From UBA1756 sp045130235 (GTDB lineage Bacteria; Bacteroidota; Bacteroidia; Bacteroidales; WCHB1-69), in contig JBGUPJ010000021.1 in the NCBI GenBank assembly GCA_045130235.1, forward strand, positions 248,001 through 312,000: DNA of 64,000 nucleotides, read 5' to 3'. This document shows, in pieces, positions 8,356 through 16,900 of this stretch. The notes under the pieces were generated by a model. The model searched no databases. It was not told the DNA's origin and worked only from the letters and a program-made list of their open reading frames with translations. The position numbers and the translations under genes were made by a program. The number at the start of each line of letters is the position of its first letter. Position 1 is the first letter of the stretch.

Positions 8356-8922
8356 CTAATTTTTTTTGTACGGACGTCCGAGCAGTCGCTCCACCTTCGT
8401 AAATTCTTTGTTTCTAATAAGTTCCCTGATTTTTGATGAGCAAACTTTATTTTCCTCTAAAATGAATTCGGGAATCTGGATGATTTCGATGGAATTTTTT
8501 TCACAAATTTCACGCATCGACGAACTATTTCCCTCTCCGTTTCGGCCGAAGTTGTGGTTGGGTCCCATCACGATGGCTTTCATGCCGATTTTGTCGATGA
8601 GAAGTTCTAAAAATTGGGGGAAAGGTGTCTGTGCAAATTGGGGTGTGAAATGGAGAATGATGATATGGTTAATTCCTTCTTTTTCAATGAGTTCAATGTT
8701 GTCTTCGGGTGTGTTGATGAGGAAAAAATCGCGTTCTGGATGCAGCACCTGCTGCGGATGGGGCTGGAAGGTGATGACCACACTCTCCCCATCGTATCGG
8801 GCAGCTGTCTCTTTCACGAAAGAGAGAATCTTCCTGTGCCCTCGATGCACCCCGTCGAATGCCCCCACCGCGATGACGGCGTTGCGAATGTTAGGAAGGT
8901 TGTCTATACCATTGTGTATCAT
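8356..8922 (-). CDS. FAD synthetase (FMN adenylyltransferase) domain protein without riboflavin kinase
   Basis: 188 residues. It contains the full nucleotidyltransferase domain of RibF: GAFDGVHRGH at 20-29 (HxGH-type ATP site), GPNHNFGRNGEGN at 120-132, and the SSKIR motif at 162-166. It transfers AMP from ATP to FMN to make FAD. Bifunctional RibF is about 310 residues and continues after the LLGRPY segment into the riboflavin kinase domain; here the frame stops right after LLGRPYKKN, and the following 100 bases are AT-rich promoter sequence. No remnant of the kinase domain is visible in any frame, so this looks like a clean domain loss, not a frameshift. A separate kinase must exist elsewhere if the pathway is intact. 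Confidence 0.87.
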   Translation of the reverse strand: MIHNGIDNLPNIRNAVIAVGAFDGVHRGHRKILSFVKETAARYDGESVVITFQPHPQQVLHPERDFFLINTPEDNIELIEKEGINHIIILHFTPQFAQTPFPQFLELLIDKIGMKAIVMGPNHNFGRNGEGNSSSMREICEKNSIEIIQIPEFILEENKVCSSKIRELIRNKEFTKVERLLGRPYKKN

Positions 8923-8972
8923 ATTGTTGATTCGTTGCTCCCCACGCGTTGCGTGAGGTTATTATGGCTTGC

Positions 8973-8987
8973 CCCTTCGGGGCGGCT
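8973..8987. repeat. Short hairpin (GCCCC/GGGGC) in gene gap
   Basis: A small GC-rich hairpin follows another (CACGC/GCGTG near 8944-8956) in the gap between the FAD synthetase and permease genes. They resemble the leading hairpin of the dispersed repeat family but the 49-bp dyad core is absent. Confidence 0.4.
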
Positions 8988-8992
8988 TAATG

Positions 8993-9050
8993 TTCAAAGT
9001 TCAGTTTTCAGTTTTCAGTTTTCAATTTTCAATTTTCAATTTTCAATTTC
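8993..9050 (+). repeat. Heptamer tandem repeat (TTTTCAR)n
   Basis: About eight 7-bp units (TTTTCAG then TTTTCAA) fill the space immediately after the permease stop codon. Same strand orientation as the other arrays. Confidence 0.85.
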
Positions 9051-9053
9051 CCC

Positions 9054-10166
9054 TCACTCTCCCTTCACCCGTATCGCACTCTGTATAGCATTGCCAATCA
9101 GCATAAAAGCGAGCACCAATAGCATGATGGCGATACCTGGCACGATGGCCAGATAGGCGTTGTCGAGTACAATGTAGGCGTAATTCTCTTTCATCATCAT
9201 GCCCCACGATGGGGTAGGAGGCTGCACGCCGAGCCCCAAGAAACTCAATCCGGCCTCCATCAAAATGGCCGACGAGAAATTCGACGCCGCAATCACGATG
9301 ACCGTACCCGCCACATTGGGCAGAAGGTGTTTGACGATAATGTGGAAACTGCTGTAACCTAATGCTTTACCTGCCTCCACAAACTCTTTTTCTCGTAAGC
9401 TCATCATCTGTCCGCGCACCACCCTCGCCACATCCACCCACATGGTGAGTCCGAGTGCGAGGAAAATCTGCCAGAACCCCTTGCCCAGCGCAAAGCTGAT
9501 GGCGATGACCAGCAGTAGGGTAGGGATGGACCACACCACGTTGATGAACCACATCAGCACATCGTCCACCCACCCGCGGAAATAGCCGGCGATGGAGCCG
9601 ATAAGGATACCGATAATCAGTGCGATAGTTACCGAGATGCCTCCCACTGCCAGACTGATGCGGCTGCCGATGAGCAGCTGGCTCAGCACGTCGCGGCCGT
9701 ACCGGTCGGTGCCCAGCAGGAACCGCTTTGTGATGACCGGCTCGTCATCGCTGAGCTCTGTGCGGGCGTAGGCCATTTCTGTGCTGCTGCCGCTTTCAAA
9801 CGGCCGCACATAGACACTGTCGCCAGCCGCGCGGTAACTCTCTCTCTCTATGGGAACGGTTTGATATTCAGCGGGCTGCCCAAACAACATTCGGTGAAAA
9901 AACGAATGCTGCTCCACCTCCGTGGCGGTTTTCAACTGAAGCTCCTGTACGGTGAATCCGGGTTTCTTGAGCGCAATCTCCAACTGCTGGTGGTTGCAGT
10001 AGGGGGTGGAATCTGGCGTGATAAGATACCCCAGCAGTGCGATGATGATCACAAGAAGGATGAAGCCTAACGACACCATCCCCATCTTGTCCTTGCGGAA
10101 TCGTTTCCATGTCAGCTCCGACAACGAAACCGCACGGTACTCCTTCCTTTTCCACCATTTCACCAT
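9054..10166 (-). CDS. ABC transporter permease, OppC/DppC type
   Basis: 370 residues from the chosen ATG at 10166 (MVKWWKRKEYRAV). An in-frame ATG at 10217 lies inside a palindromic repeat and adds a tail that does not look like the family, so the inner start is preferred. The N-terminal OppC_N region ends in the first transmembrane helix (about 35-55). After a roughly 100-residue periplasmic insert come RFLLGTDRYGRDVLSQLLIGSR, a hallmark of OppC/DppC, and five further helices with the EAGKALGYS motif that contacts the ATPase. It would import di- or oligopeptides, but OppA, OppB and the ATPases are not in the window, making it an orphan unless they lie elsewhere. Confidence 0.88.
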   Translation of the reverse strand: MVKWWKRKEYRAVSLSELTWKRFRKDKMGMVSLGFILLVIIIALLGYLITPDSTPYCNHQQLEIALKKPGFTVQELQLKTATEVEQHSFFHRMLFGQPAEYQTVPIERESYRAAGDSVYVRPFESGSSTEMAYARTELSDDEPVITKRFLLGTDRYGRDVLSQLLIGSRISLAVGGISVTIALIIGILIGSIAGYFRGWVDDVLMWFINVVWSIPTLLLVIAISFALGKGFWQIFLALGLTMWVDVARVVRGQMMSLREKEFVEAGKALGYSSFHIIVKHLLPNVAGTVIVIAASNFSSAILMEAGLSFLGLGVQPPTPSWGMMMKENYAYIVLDNAYLAIVPGIAIMLLVLAFMLIGNAIQSAIRVKGE

Positions 10167-10204
10167 GGAATATTTATCAAATTGGCCGTTTTGTACGTTA
10201 TTAA

Positions 10205-10228
10205 AGAGACGCGGCATGCCACGTCTCT
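10205..10228. repeat. 24-bp near-perfect palindrome (AGAGACG...CGTCTCT)
   Basis: The arms are AGAGACG and CGTCTCT around CGGCATGCCA. This kind of palindrome occurs as an intergenic REP-type repeat in various genomes. It overlaps an upstream in-frame ATG of the permease gene, which argues that the real start is further in. Confidence 0.6.
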
Positions 10229-10234
10229 ACCTTA

Positions 10235-10277
10235 TTCAATTTTCAATTTTCCGTTTTCAATTTTCCATTTTCAATTA
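10235..10277 (+). repeat. Heptamer tandem repeat (TTTTCMA)n
   Basis: About six imperfect 7-bp units directly at the end of the lysine aminomutase gene, overlapping its stop codon. Same orientation as the other arrays. Confidence 0.75.
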
Positions 10278-11831
10278 TTCCCTCGCCTTCATTCTTTCGA
10301 TGAACGGGTTGAAATAATTCTCGCCCTTCGCGGTCACGCCAGCGAGACCCTTGCCGCCGGTCTTGCTGCGCTTGACATCGCCGAAGATCCCCTTCTCGAG
10401 GGCTGTGAAAAGTCCCTCATTAACAATCTCTTGCAGCAGGTCGATGGCGTTGTTGAGCACGGTCTTGGCGCGTTCGCGGCAGATGCCTCCCTCGCGGAAT
10501 TCCATCTCATCGCTGATGTCGCGCATGTTGTTGAAAATGTAGCGGGCGTTCTCGATGGAGAGGTAACGGTCGCTCATGAAGGGGGTGTGGATAGCCTCGG
10601 TGGGCATACCGAGCAACTGGATTCCCTGGTGGGTCCAGATGCCGATGATGTTGAAGAGCGCGTCTTGGATATGGCCGCGGAAGATGTTGCCGGTCATAAA
10701 CTTAGTGGGCGGCATGTACTTGAGCGTGGCCTTCGGGAAGATCTCGCGGGTCATCTGTGCCTGTGCCAGCTCGAGGAGGAAGCCGTTTTCCAACATCGGA
10801 TCCATCTCGAAGGCGTGACCGAGGCCCATCTGCTCTTCGGGCAGACCGGCCAGCAGAGCCAGCTGCTCGTTGATGAGGTCAGAGGCGAGCACGGTGTGGG
10901 CGGCCTCCACGGCGTCGGCGGTGGTGAGGTAGTTGTCCTCGCCCGTGTTGATGATAACACCAGCGAAGCCGTTGATGACGCGGGAGAAATACTGGTCGAT
11001 GAGGGTGCGCTGCGGGTTGATGTCGCGGAAGAGGATGCCGTAGAGGGCATCGTTGAGCATCACATCCAGTCTTTCCAAAGCACCCATGGCGGCGATCTCA
11101 GGCATGCAAAGTCCTGAACAGTAGTTGCATAAACGAATGTAGCGACCTTGTTCTTCGCCAACTTCGTCAAGCGCCTTTCGCATGATGCGGAAGTTCTCCT
11201 GTGTGGCGAAAGTGCCGCCGAAACCTTCGGTGGTGGCACCATAAGGCACGTAGTCAAGAAGGCTCTGGCCAGTGGTACGAATCACGGCGATGACATCGGC
11301 ACCCTGGCGTGCGCCGGCCTGCGCCTGCACCACGTCCTCGTAGATATTACCCGTTGCCACAATGATATACAGATACGGCTTGGGACCTTCGCCGATGGTT
11401 TTCAGATACTCGTTTCTCTTCGCCACATTGCCTTTGATTCGCTCCATACAGGTGTCCACGTAGGGGGTGACGGCCTTCTGGATTTCGGCAAGGGGGTGGA
11501 GTTTCAGCTGGGTGATGTCGAGCTGGCCGTTCATCATGGCCTCCGCGATCTCCTGCGGCGATTTGCCCGTCTCCAAAATGGCGTTACCCATATAGAAAAG
11601 CACGCCTTCTTTCAGCACGCCTTTCTCTTGCAAGGCATTCACCACCACATTCGGCAGCGGCACGTCGTTGCTGTCGATGCCGTCGATGCCGATGAGGCGG
11701 CAGAGAGTGCGTTCCACGGCAACGGTGGTGTACCCGTCAACAAATTTTTGCACGTCGGCGGCAATGTCTCCAGCTAATTTTTTAGCATATTTAACTTTTT
11801 GAAAATCAAGTCCTAATTTGCTTTTTTCCAT
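10275..11831 (-). CDS. kamD: Lysine 5,6-aminomutase alpha subunit
   Basis: 518 residues, full length for KamD (about 516 in clostridia). With the beta subunit KamE, which carries the cobalamin-binding domain, it moves the terminal amino group of D-lysine or beta-lysine using adenosylcobalamin and pyridoxal phosphate, an early step of anaerobic lysine fermentation to acetate and butyrate. Long family blocks are intact, including ATGNIYEDV, RTTGQSLLDYVPYG, CNYCSGLCMPEIAAMG and GEDNYLTTADA. Unusually, the next gene on the strand is a peptide permease; kamE, kamA and the rest of the kam/kce/kdd genes are absent from the window. A promoter with both boxes precedes it, so it is probably expressed. 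Confidence 0.93.
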   Translation of the reverse strand: MEKSKLGLDFQKVKYAKKLAGDIAADVQKFVDGYTTVAVERTLCRLIGIDGIDSNDVPLPNVVVNALQEKGVLKEGVLFYMGNAILETGKSPQEIAEAMMNGQLDITQLKLHPLAEIQKAVTPYVDTCMERIKGNVAKRNEYLKTIGEGPKPYLYIIVATGNIYEDVVQAQAGARQGADVIAVIRTTGQSLLDYVPYGATTEGFGGTFATQENFRIMRKALDEVGEEQGRYIRLCNYCSGLCMPEIAAMGALERLDVMLNDALYGILFRDINPQRTLIDQYFSRVINGFAGVIINTGEDNYLTTADAVEAAHTVLASDLINEQLALLAGLPEEQMGLGHAFEMDPMLENGFLLELAQAQMTREIFPKATLKYMPPTKFMTGNIFRGHIQDALFNIIGIWTHQGIQLLGMPTEAIHTPFMSDRYLSIENARYIFNNMRDISDEMEFREGGICRERAKTVLNNAIDLLQEIVNEGLFTALEKGIFGDVKRSKTGGKGLAGVTAKGENYFNPFIERMKARE

Positions 11832-11883
11832 TCTTTTTATGTTGATTTTTTATAAAATAATTCTAATTACAGAAATTAAGCGG

Positions 11884-11914
11884 CAAAATTACAAAACAAT
11901 TTCAAAATGACAAA
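11884..11914 (-). promoter_or_regulatory. Full Bacteroidota promoter of kamD (-33 and -7)
   Basis: Minus strand: -33 TTTG (11911-11914), exactly 19 nt spacer, then -7 TAATTTTG (11884-11891). This is the best consensus match in the window. Confidence 0.75.
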
Positions 11915-11936
11915 TGCTGATATGGAGCTTTTTTTG

Positions 11937-11944
11937 TAACTTTG
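11937..11944 (+). promoter_or_regulatory. -7 promoter box of the antiporter gene
   Basis: Plus strand TAACTTTG followed by CACCC, 18 nt before the start codon. It is divergent from the kamD promoter, the two lying about 50 bp apart. Confidence 0.6.
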
Positions 11945-11962
11945 CACCCTTAATTTTTAGCT

Positions 11963-13729
11963 ATGTCAGAAGACCTCCATTTTGTGAGCGATTTGGCGCT
12001 CATTCTCATATCTGCGGGTGTTATAACTGTGATTTTCAAGTTGTTGAAACAACCGCTTGTGCTAGGGTATATCGTGGCCGGATTCCTTGTTGGACCCCAT
12101 TTCAAAATTTTTCCCACCGTAATGGAGCAGACTTCTATTCATGAATGGTCGGAAATCGGTATCATCTTTTTGCTTTTTGCCCTTGGACTTGAATTTAGTT
12201 TTAAAAAGCTTTTTAAAGTGGGTGGCACCGCTATCATTGCCTCCATCGCGGAAATTGTGATCATGTTCTGCATAGGCTTTTTCACGGGCTATCTGATGAA
12301 GTGGACCGTGATGGAGAGCATTTTCCTTGGCGGTATGTTGGCGATGTCTTCCACCACTATCATCATCAAGGCTTTCGATGATTTGTCGTTGAAGAAGGAA
12401 CGGTTCGCTGACATCACTATGGTCATTCTCATCATTCAAGATATTGTGGCGATTTTAATGATGGTCTTGCTGTCCACGGCGGCGGTGAGCCGGCAGGTGG
12501 ACGGTACCGACATGCTCATGTGCATTGTGAAGCTTGTGTTTTTCATGGTGCTATGGTTTGTGGTGGGTATTTCTATCATCCCCACCTTTTTCAGGAAGGC
12601 AAAAAAATATATTAACGACGAGACGCTGCTCATCATTTCTATTGGGCTCTGTTTCGGGATGGTGGTCTTTGCTAATTATGTCGGTTTCTCGTCAGCTTTG
12701 GGCGCTTTTGTGATGGGATCTATTTTGTCTGAAACTATTGAGGCAGAGCATATTGAAAAATTATTGAAAAGTGTGAAGGATCTGTTTGGGGCCATCTTTT
12801 TTGTCTCAGTAGGTATGATGGTAGATCCGAAAATTTTAGTGGATTATTGGCCTACAATTTTGACGCTTACTTGTATTGTGTTGGTGGTGAAGGCGTTGAT
12901 ATCCTCTTTCAGTGTGTTGATTGCAGGGGAAGATTTGAAAACTTCGTTGCAGGTCGGATTCAGTTTGGCACAGATTGGCGAATTTGCATTCATCATCGCC
13001 GCACTTGGTGTTTCATTAAAAGTGATGAATCCCGTCATCTATCCGATTATTGTCGCGGTGGCGGTCATCAGTACTTTCACAACCCCGTACTGCATACGTT
13101 TGTCTGGACCTGTTTTCCGTTTTTTGGATAAGCGTATTCCTGAAAAAGTGAAAAAGGTGTTGGATGCCTATCAGTTGTTGGGTGGCGCCAACAAGTTTGG
13201 CAGCGGATGGCGTAAAGTAATATCCACATCCTTGGTGCGCACCATTGTCTTTGGTGTGTGTAGTATGGCAGTGGTGCTGGTCGCTGCAAGGTTTTTTTAT
13301 CCCTTTACTATCAGTAAGTTAAAGGATGTTTTGCGCCATGAATGGATTGTCAATCTGATCAACTGCGTGGTCACGCTGTTAGTGCTTGCCCCATTTTTGT
13401 TGGGACTGATCCGGCATGGCAGTCGCACCCAGTATGTTTATGCGCAACTATGGCGGCAGAATCGCTCCAATCGCATCGCTATTGTGACGTGGACACTGCT
13501 GCGCATTTTTGCTGCCTGCATGTTTGTGGTGGCGGTTCTCTCCAAAACCTTCAATGCCAGTTTGTGGGTGCTGCTCCCCATAGCCATTGTGCTGGTGCTG
13601 TTTATCGGATTGTCGCATAGTATGTTGCAGCGTTATGTGCGCTTGGAGGAGAATTTCATGCAGAATTTGAATGCGAAAGAAAATGAGGCTACGCAGGTGA
13701 CGACTGCGGAGTCAGGGAGACAAGGGTAG
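11963..13729 (+). CDS. CPA2-family monovalent cation:proton antiporter
   Basis: 588 residues. The first 390 residues form a Na+/H+ exchanger domain of the CPA2 (KefB/GerN/NapA-like) family, with about 12 hydrophobic helices and family segments such as LGYIVAGFLVGPH, FLLFALGLEFSFKKL, AMSSTTIIIKA and FSSALGAFVMGSILSET. It exchanges K+ or Na+ for protons across the inner membrane; the ion is not determinable. Three or four more helices (about 425-555) replace the regulatory TrkA-N domain seen in Kef proteins, so nucleotide gating of the Kef kind is not expected. It is monocistronic, with a promoter box at 11937 and a terminator at 13765. Confidence 0.88.
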   Translation: MSEDLHFVSDLALILISAGVITVIFKLLKQPLVLGYIVAGFLVGPHFKIFPTVMEQTSIHEWSEIGIIFLLFALGLEFSFKKLFKVGGTAIIASIAEIVIMFCIGFFTGYLMKWTVMESIFLGGMLAMSSTTIIIKAFDDLSLKKERFADITMVILIIQDIVAILMMVLLSTAAVSRQVDGTDMLMCIVKLVFFMVLWFVVGISIIPTFFRKAKKYINDETLLIISIGLCFGMVVFANYVGFSSALGAFVMGSILSETIEAEHIEKLLKSVKDLFGAIFFVSVGMMVDPKILVDYWPTILTLTCIVLVVKALISSFSVLIAGEDLKTSLQVGFSLAQIGEFAFIIAALGVSLKVMNPVIYPIIVAVAVISTFTTPYCIRLSGPVFRFLDKRIPEKVKKVLDAYQLLGGANKFGSGWRKVISTSLVRTIVFGVCSMAVVLVAARFFYPFTISKLKDVLRHEWIVNLINCVVTLLVLAPFLLGLIRHGSRTQYVYAQLWRQNRSNRIAIVTWTLLRIFAACMFVVAVLSKTFNASLWVLLPIAIVLVLFIGLSHSMLQRYVRLEENFMQNLNAKENEATQVTTAESGRQG

Positions 13730-13764
13730 TTCGAGAAGTCGGCACCGTTTGTTTTGTTTGATAT

Positions 13765-13797
13765 AAGGCACTGATTGATAATTCAATTGGTGCCTTT
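13765..13797 (+). terminator. Hairpin terminator after the antiporter
   Basis: AAGGCAC (13765-13771) pairs with GTGCCTT (13790-13796). Inner bases ATTGA/TCAAT extend the stem, and a T/A-rich run follows. It isolates the giant gene from the antiporter. Confidence 0.7.
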
Positions 13798-13897
13798 ATT
13801 TATTTGCCCTATAATTATTTTAAAATAAATTCATTATTAGGGCAACATTTTTCTGTGAAAATGGTAAAAAAACTATGGTAAAATGAATTATTTTTAG

Positions 13898-13905
13898 TAA
13901 TTTTG
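13898..13905 (+). promoter_or_regulatory. -7 promoter box of the giant gene
   Basis: TAATTTTG lies 56 nt upstream of the ATG, in an AT-rich 230-bp gap. No clear -33 TTTG is seen at the usual distance. Confidence 0.5.
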
Positions 13906-13961
13906 CTTTTATTGGTTGAAATAAAAAGTTTTGATTAACTTATTGAATAATAGATAGTTAT

Positions 13962-16900
13962 ATGAAGCGATTGGGATTTAAACTGCTGTTAGCTGCAGCG
14001 ATGGGCATGCTGTTGGGACATGTGCATGCTCAAAATACCAACAACTTATGCCTCAATGCCAACCCGTTCTGTACGGATGAGAACCCTTACGGTGTTTCGT
14101 TCCCTGCGGGTACTGATGCTACGGCCACCCCGGACCTTCCGGATGCTCAGCGTGGCTGCTTGTATTATACTCCTGCACCGGCATGGTATGTGATGCAAAT
14201 TGACAACCCCGGCGATCTGTTGATTTACATGCAGCACAGCGGTGGTCGTGATATCGACTTCGCTTGCTGGGGGCCTTTTACGGGCTACAACACATACGGC
14301 GAACTCCTCCAGGCTGTCTGTACTTCACGACTCACGGGTAATGGTAGTACCCATCGTCCCAACAATGGCTATCACGATCCCAACAATCCCGGCACATGGG
14401 GCGGCTATCCCAACGGCAACCTCATCGACTGTAGCTATAGTGCGGCTTCTACAGAATGGTGCTTCATTCCTGATGCACAAGTCGGTCAGTGGTATATCTT
14501 TTTGATTTGTAACTATTCGCGCGCTTCTGGTACCATCTCTTTCAATGTACAGGATGGTGAGGCTACCACCAACTGCAACATTTTGGCCAATATCAGTAAC
14601 AACGGTCCTCTTTGTGAAGGAGAGGATTTGCAACTTTTCTGCAACGCCACCAGTACTATCGGTTATACCTGGACCGGTCCCAACGGTTTCACCTCTAACC
14701 AGCAGAATCCTATCATTCCCAACGTGACCCCCGCCGCTTCAGGCACTTACACGGTCACTTATCGTCCCAACAATGCCAATGAGGTGCAGACAGGTACCAC
14801 CACCGTGGAGGTCTATGACCGTCCGACCGCTGAAATCACTCCTTCACAGGAAGGTCTGTGTAATGGTGAGGCCGTCATGCTGTACGGATCCTCCGACTGC
14901 GCAACGTGTCAGTATCAGTGGAGCAACGGTTCCAACCAGCATTCCATCAGTGTGCTGCCTACTGTAACGACCACCTATACCTTGACGGTAACGAATGGCA
15001 ATTGTAGTTCGGTGGCATCGCAGACTATCTTGGTGGGCGCAGTGCCTACCGTGGCAGTCGCACCTTCTGTCATCACCCTCTGCTCTGCCATCGGTTATGT
15101 GGATCTGGAGGCTATCTCCACCCAGTGCGGTACGGGTTGTACATACGAGTGGAGCAATGGCGTCACGGGAGCAGTGGACCATGTCACAATGGGTGACTGC
15201 ACTCCTGATGTGGACAACATCTTCACGGTGACCTGTACCAACAGTTACGGTTGTACGGCCGAAGCCTACGCCATCGTCCGTATGACGGAGAACGTGAACG
15301 TGGCCGACTGTAACGTGTTCTATGCCGATAACCATGGTGATCCGGTATCGCAGGGTCTTACACCATCTTCGCCGACAACGGTTCAGCATGCCATCGAGCA
15401 GGCTTCGTGTACCAACGCCATTATCCGACTGGATACGGGTGTGTACGTCATTGACCAGCCGATCCATCTGGCCAGCAACTTGACGATTGAAGGTGGATTT
15501 ATGGATGATTATAAGGTGAAGACTTCTGAGATCGGAGCCACCACGATCTATCGTTCTAGCCAATACGTGGAAGGAACCTCAATGGCTCCGCGACTGGTGG
15601 CCATAGAGGCGAGCAGCTTGAACGACTTCCGTTTGCAGGACCTCACCATTCAGACCGCTGATGCCCCCAATCTGCCCGGCATCAACACCACCACCAATGC
15701 GGCTGATGATAAAGACTGCTACAATATGGTGGAGCCTGGCGAGCAGATGCCAGCAGCTTATGTCCATTGCGGCAATACCGCCATTTCAGCATACCAAATT
15801 CTTCCGGGACAGAACCCTTACAGCCGTTTTGTCACGCTGTATAAGTCGGCCGAGCTGGGCGGAGTGCCGGCTACATTCACCGCCCTCGGACTGGATGTGG
15901 CAACGGTGACGGATGTGCCAGTGGACGGTAACCTGCGTTATGTGACCATCACCTTCATTGAAGTTCCTTTCGAGAATTTCAACGACTATTGCCAAGCCAA
16001 CGGAACAGCTCCGACCGGTAGCGGTGTGGGTTATTATACAGACCTCTTCGGAATGCCGGGCGCTACGGTAGTCTATGACGGTTATTTCTGTGTGGATGGA
16101 ACAGGATTGCTCACCTTCCCCATCAATTATGACTATCAGGGCGGCAACTTGATTGTCATTTTCGACGGTATCGCTTGTTACACCAGCAACAACAATGGTG
16201 GTTGTACCATTACCGTGCAGGGTGGTACTACCAATGCAAGTGACTATATGTCGGGTCGTATGACTGTCCAAAGCAACACTCCTTTGAGTGGCCAGTGGGA
16301 TCGTATCCCCAGATATTTTCCGGAGCGTCCCAATATCTCTTTCTTCACATGTACTGACCGAACGGTGGAAGGCAATGTGGTGGCAACGGTCAATCCGGGC
16401 ACTACGCCCCAGAGTTTCCCATTGCCGGGTGATGCGGGTCATCATCGTACTGCCGCTCTTTATACTTCCTCCGAGATTGGAACGGGTCCGCGTATGCTCT
16501 CCGGCATCGCCTTGGATGTGGCCAACATTAGTCCTGTGGCAGGTAGAACGCGCACGGTGCGCATCTATTTGAAAAATACTACGGATGCCACCTTGACCCC
16601 CGGTCAGGTGTGGAACCAATATATATCGAACTCTTCACTGGTATATTCGGGTACCTTCTGTGAGGATGCTACGGGTTGGACCACCTTCCCTGTCAACTTC
16701 GCCTACGAGGGTAACAATCTGATGGTGATGATTGAGGGTGAAGGCTGCGGTTCTACCGGTGGTTGTCCTGTGATGGTTAATTGTAGCTCAGTAGCTGACC
16801 AATGCGTGTTCACCACCACCAATGATGGCGCCTACTATTCCATAAACTCACTGTCTGCCAGCGCTTATCGTCCTAATTTGCAGCTATATTCGACAAGTAC

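Noticed and set aside
12062..12439. 125-codon antisense ORF in the antiporter gene
   Set aside because: Composition is that of a complemented membrane-protein frame (His/Asp-rich), with no start context.
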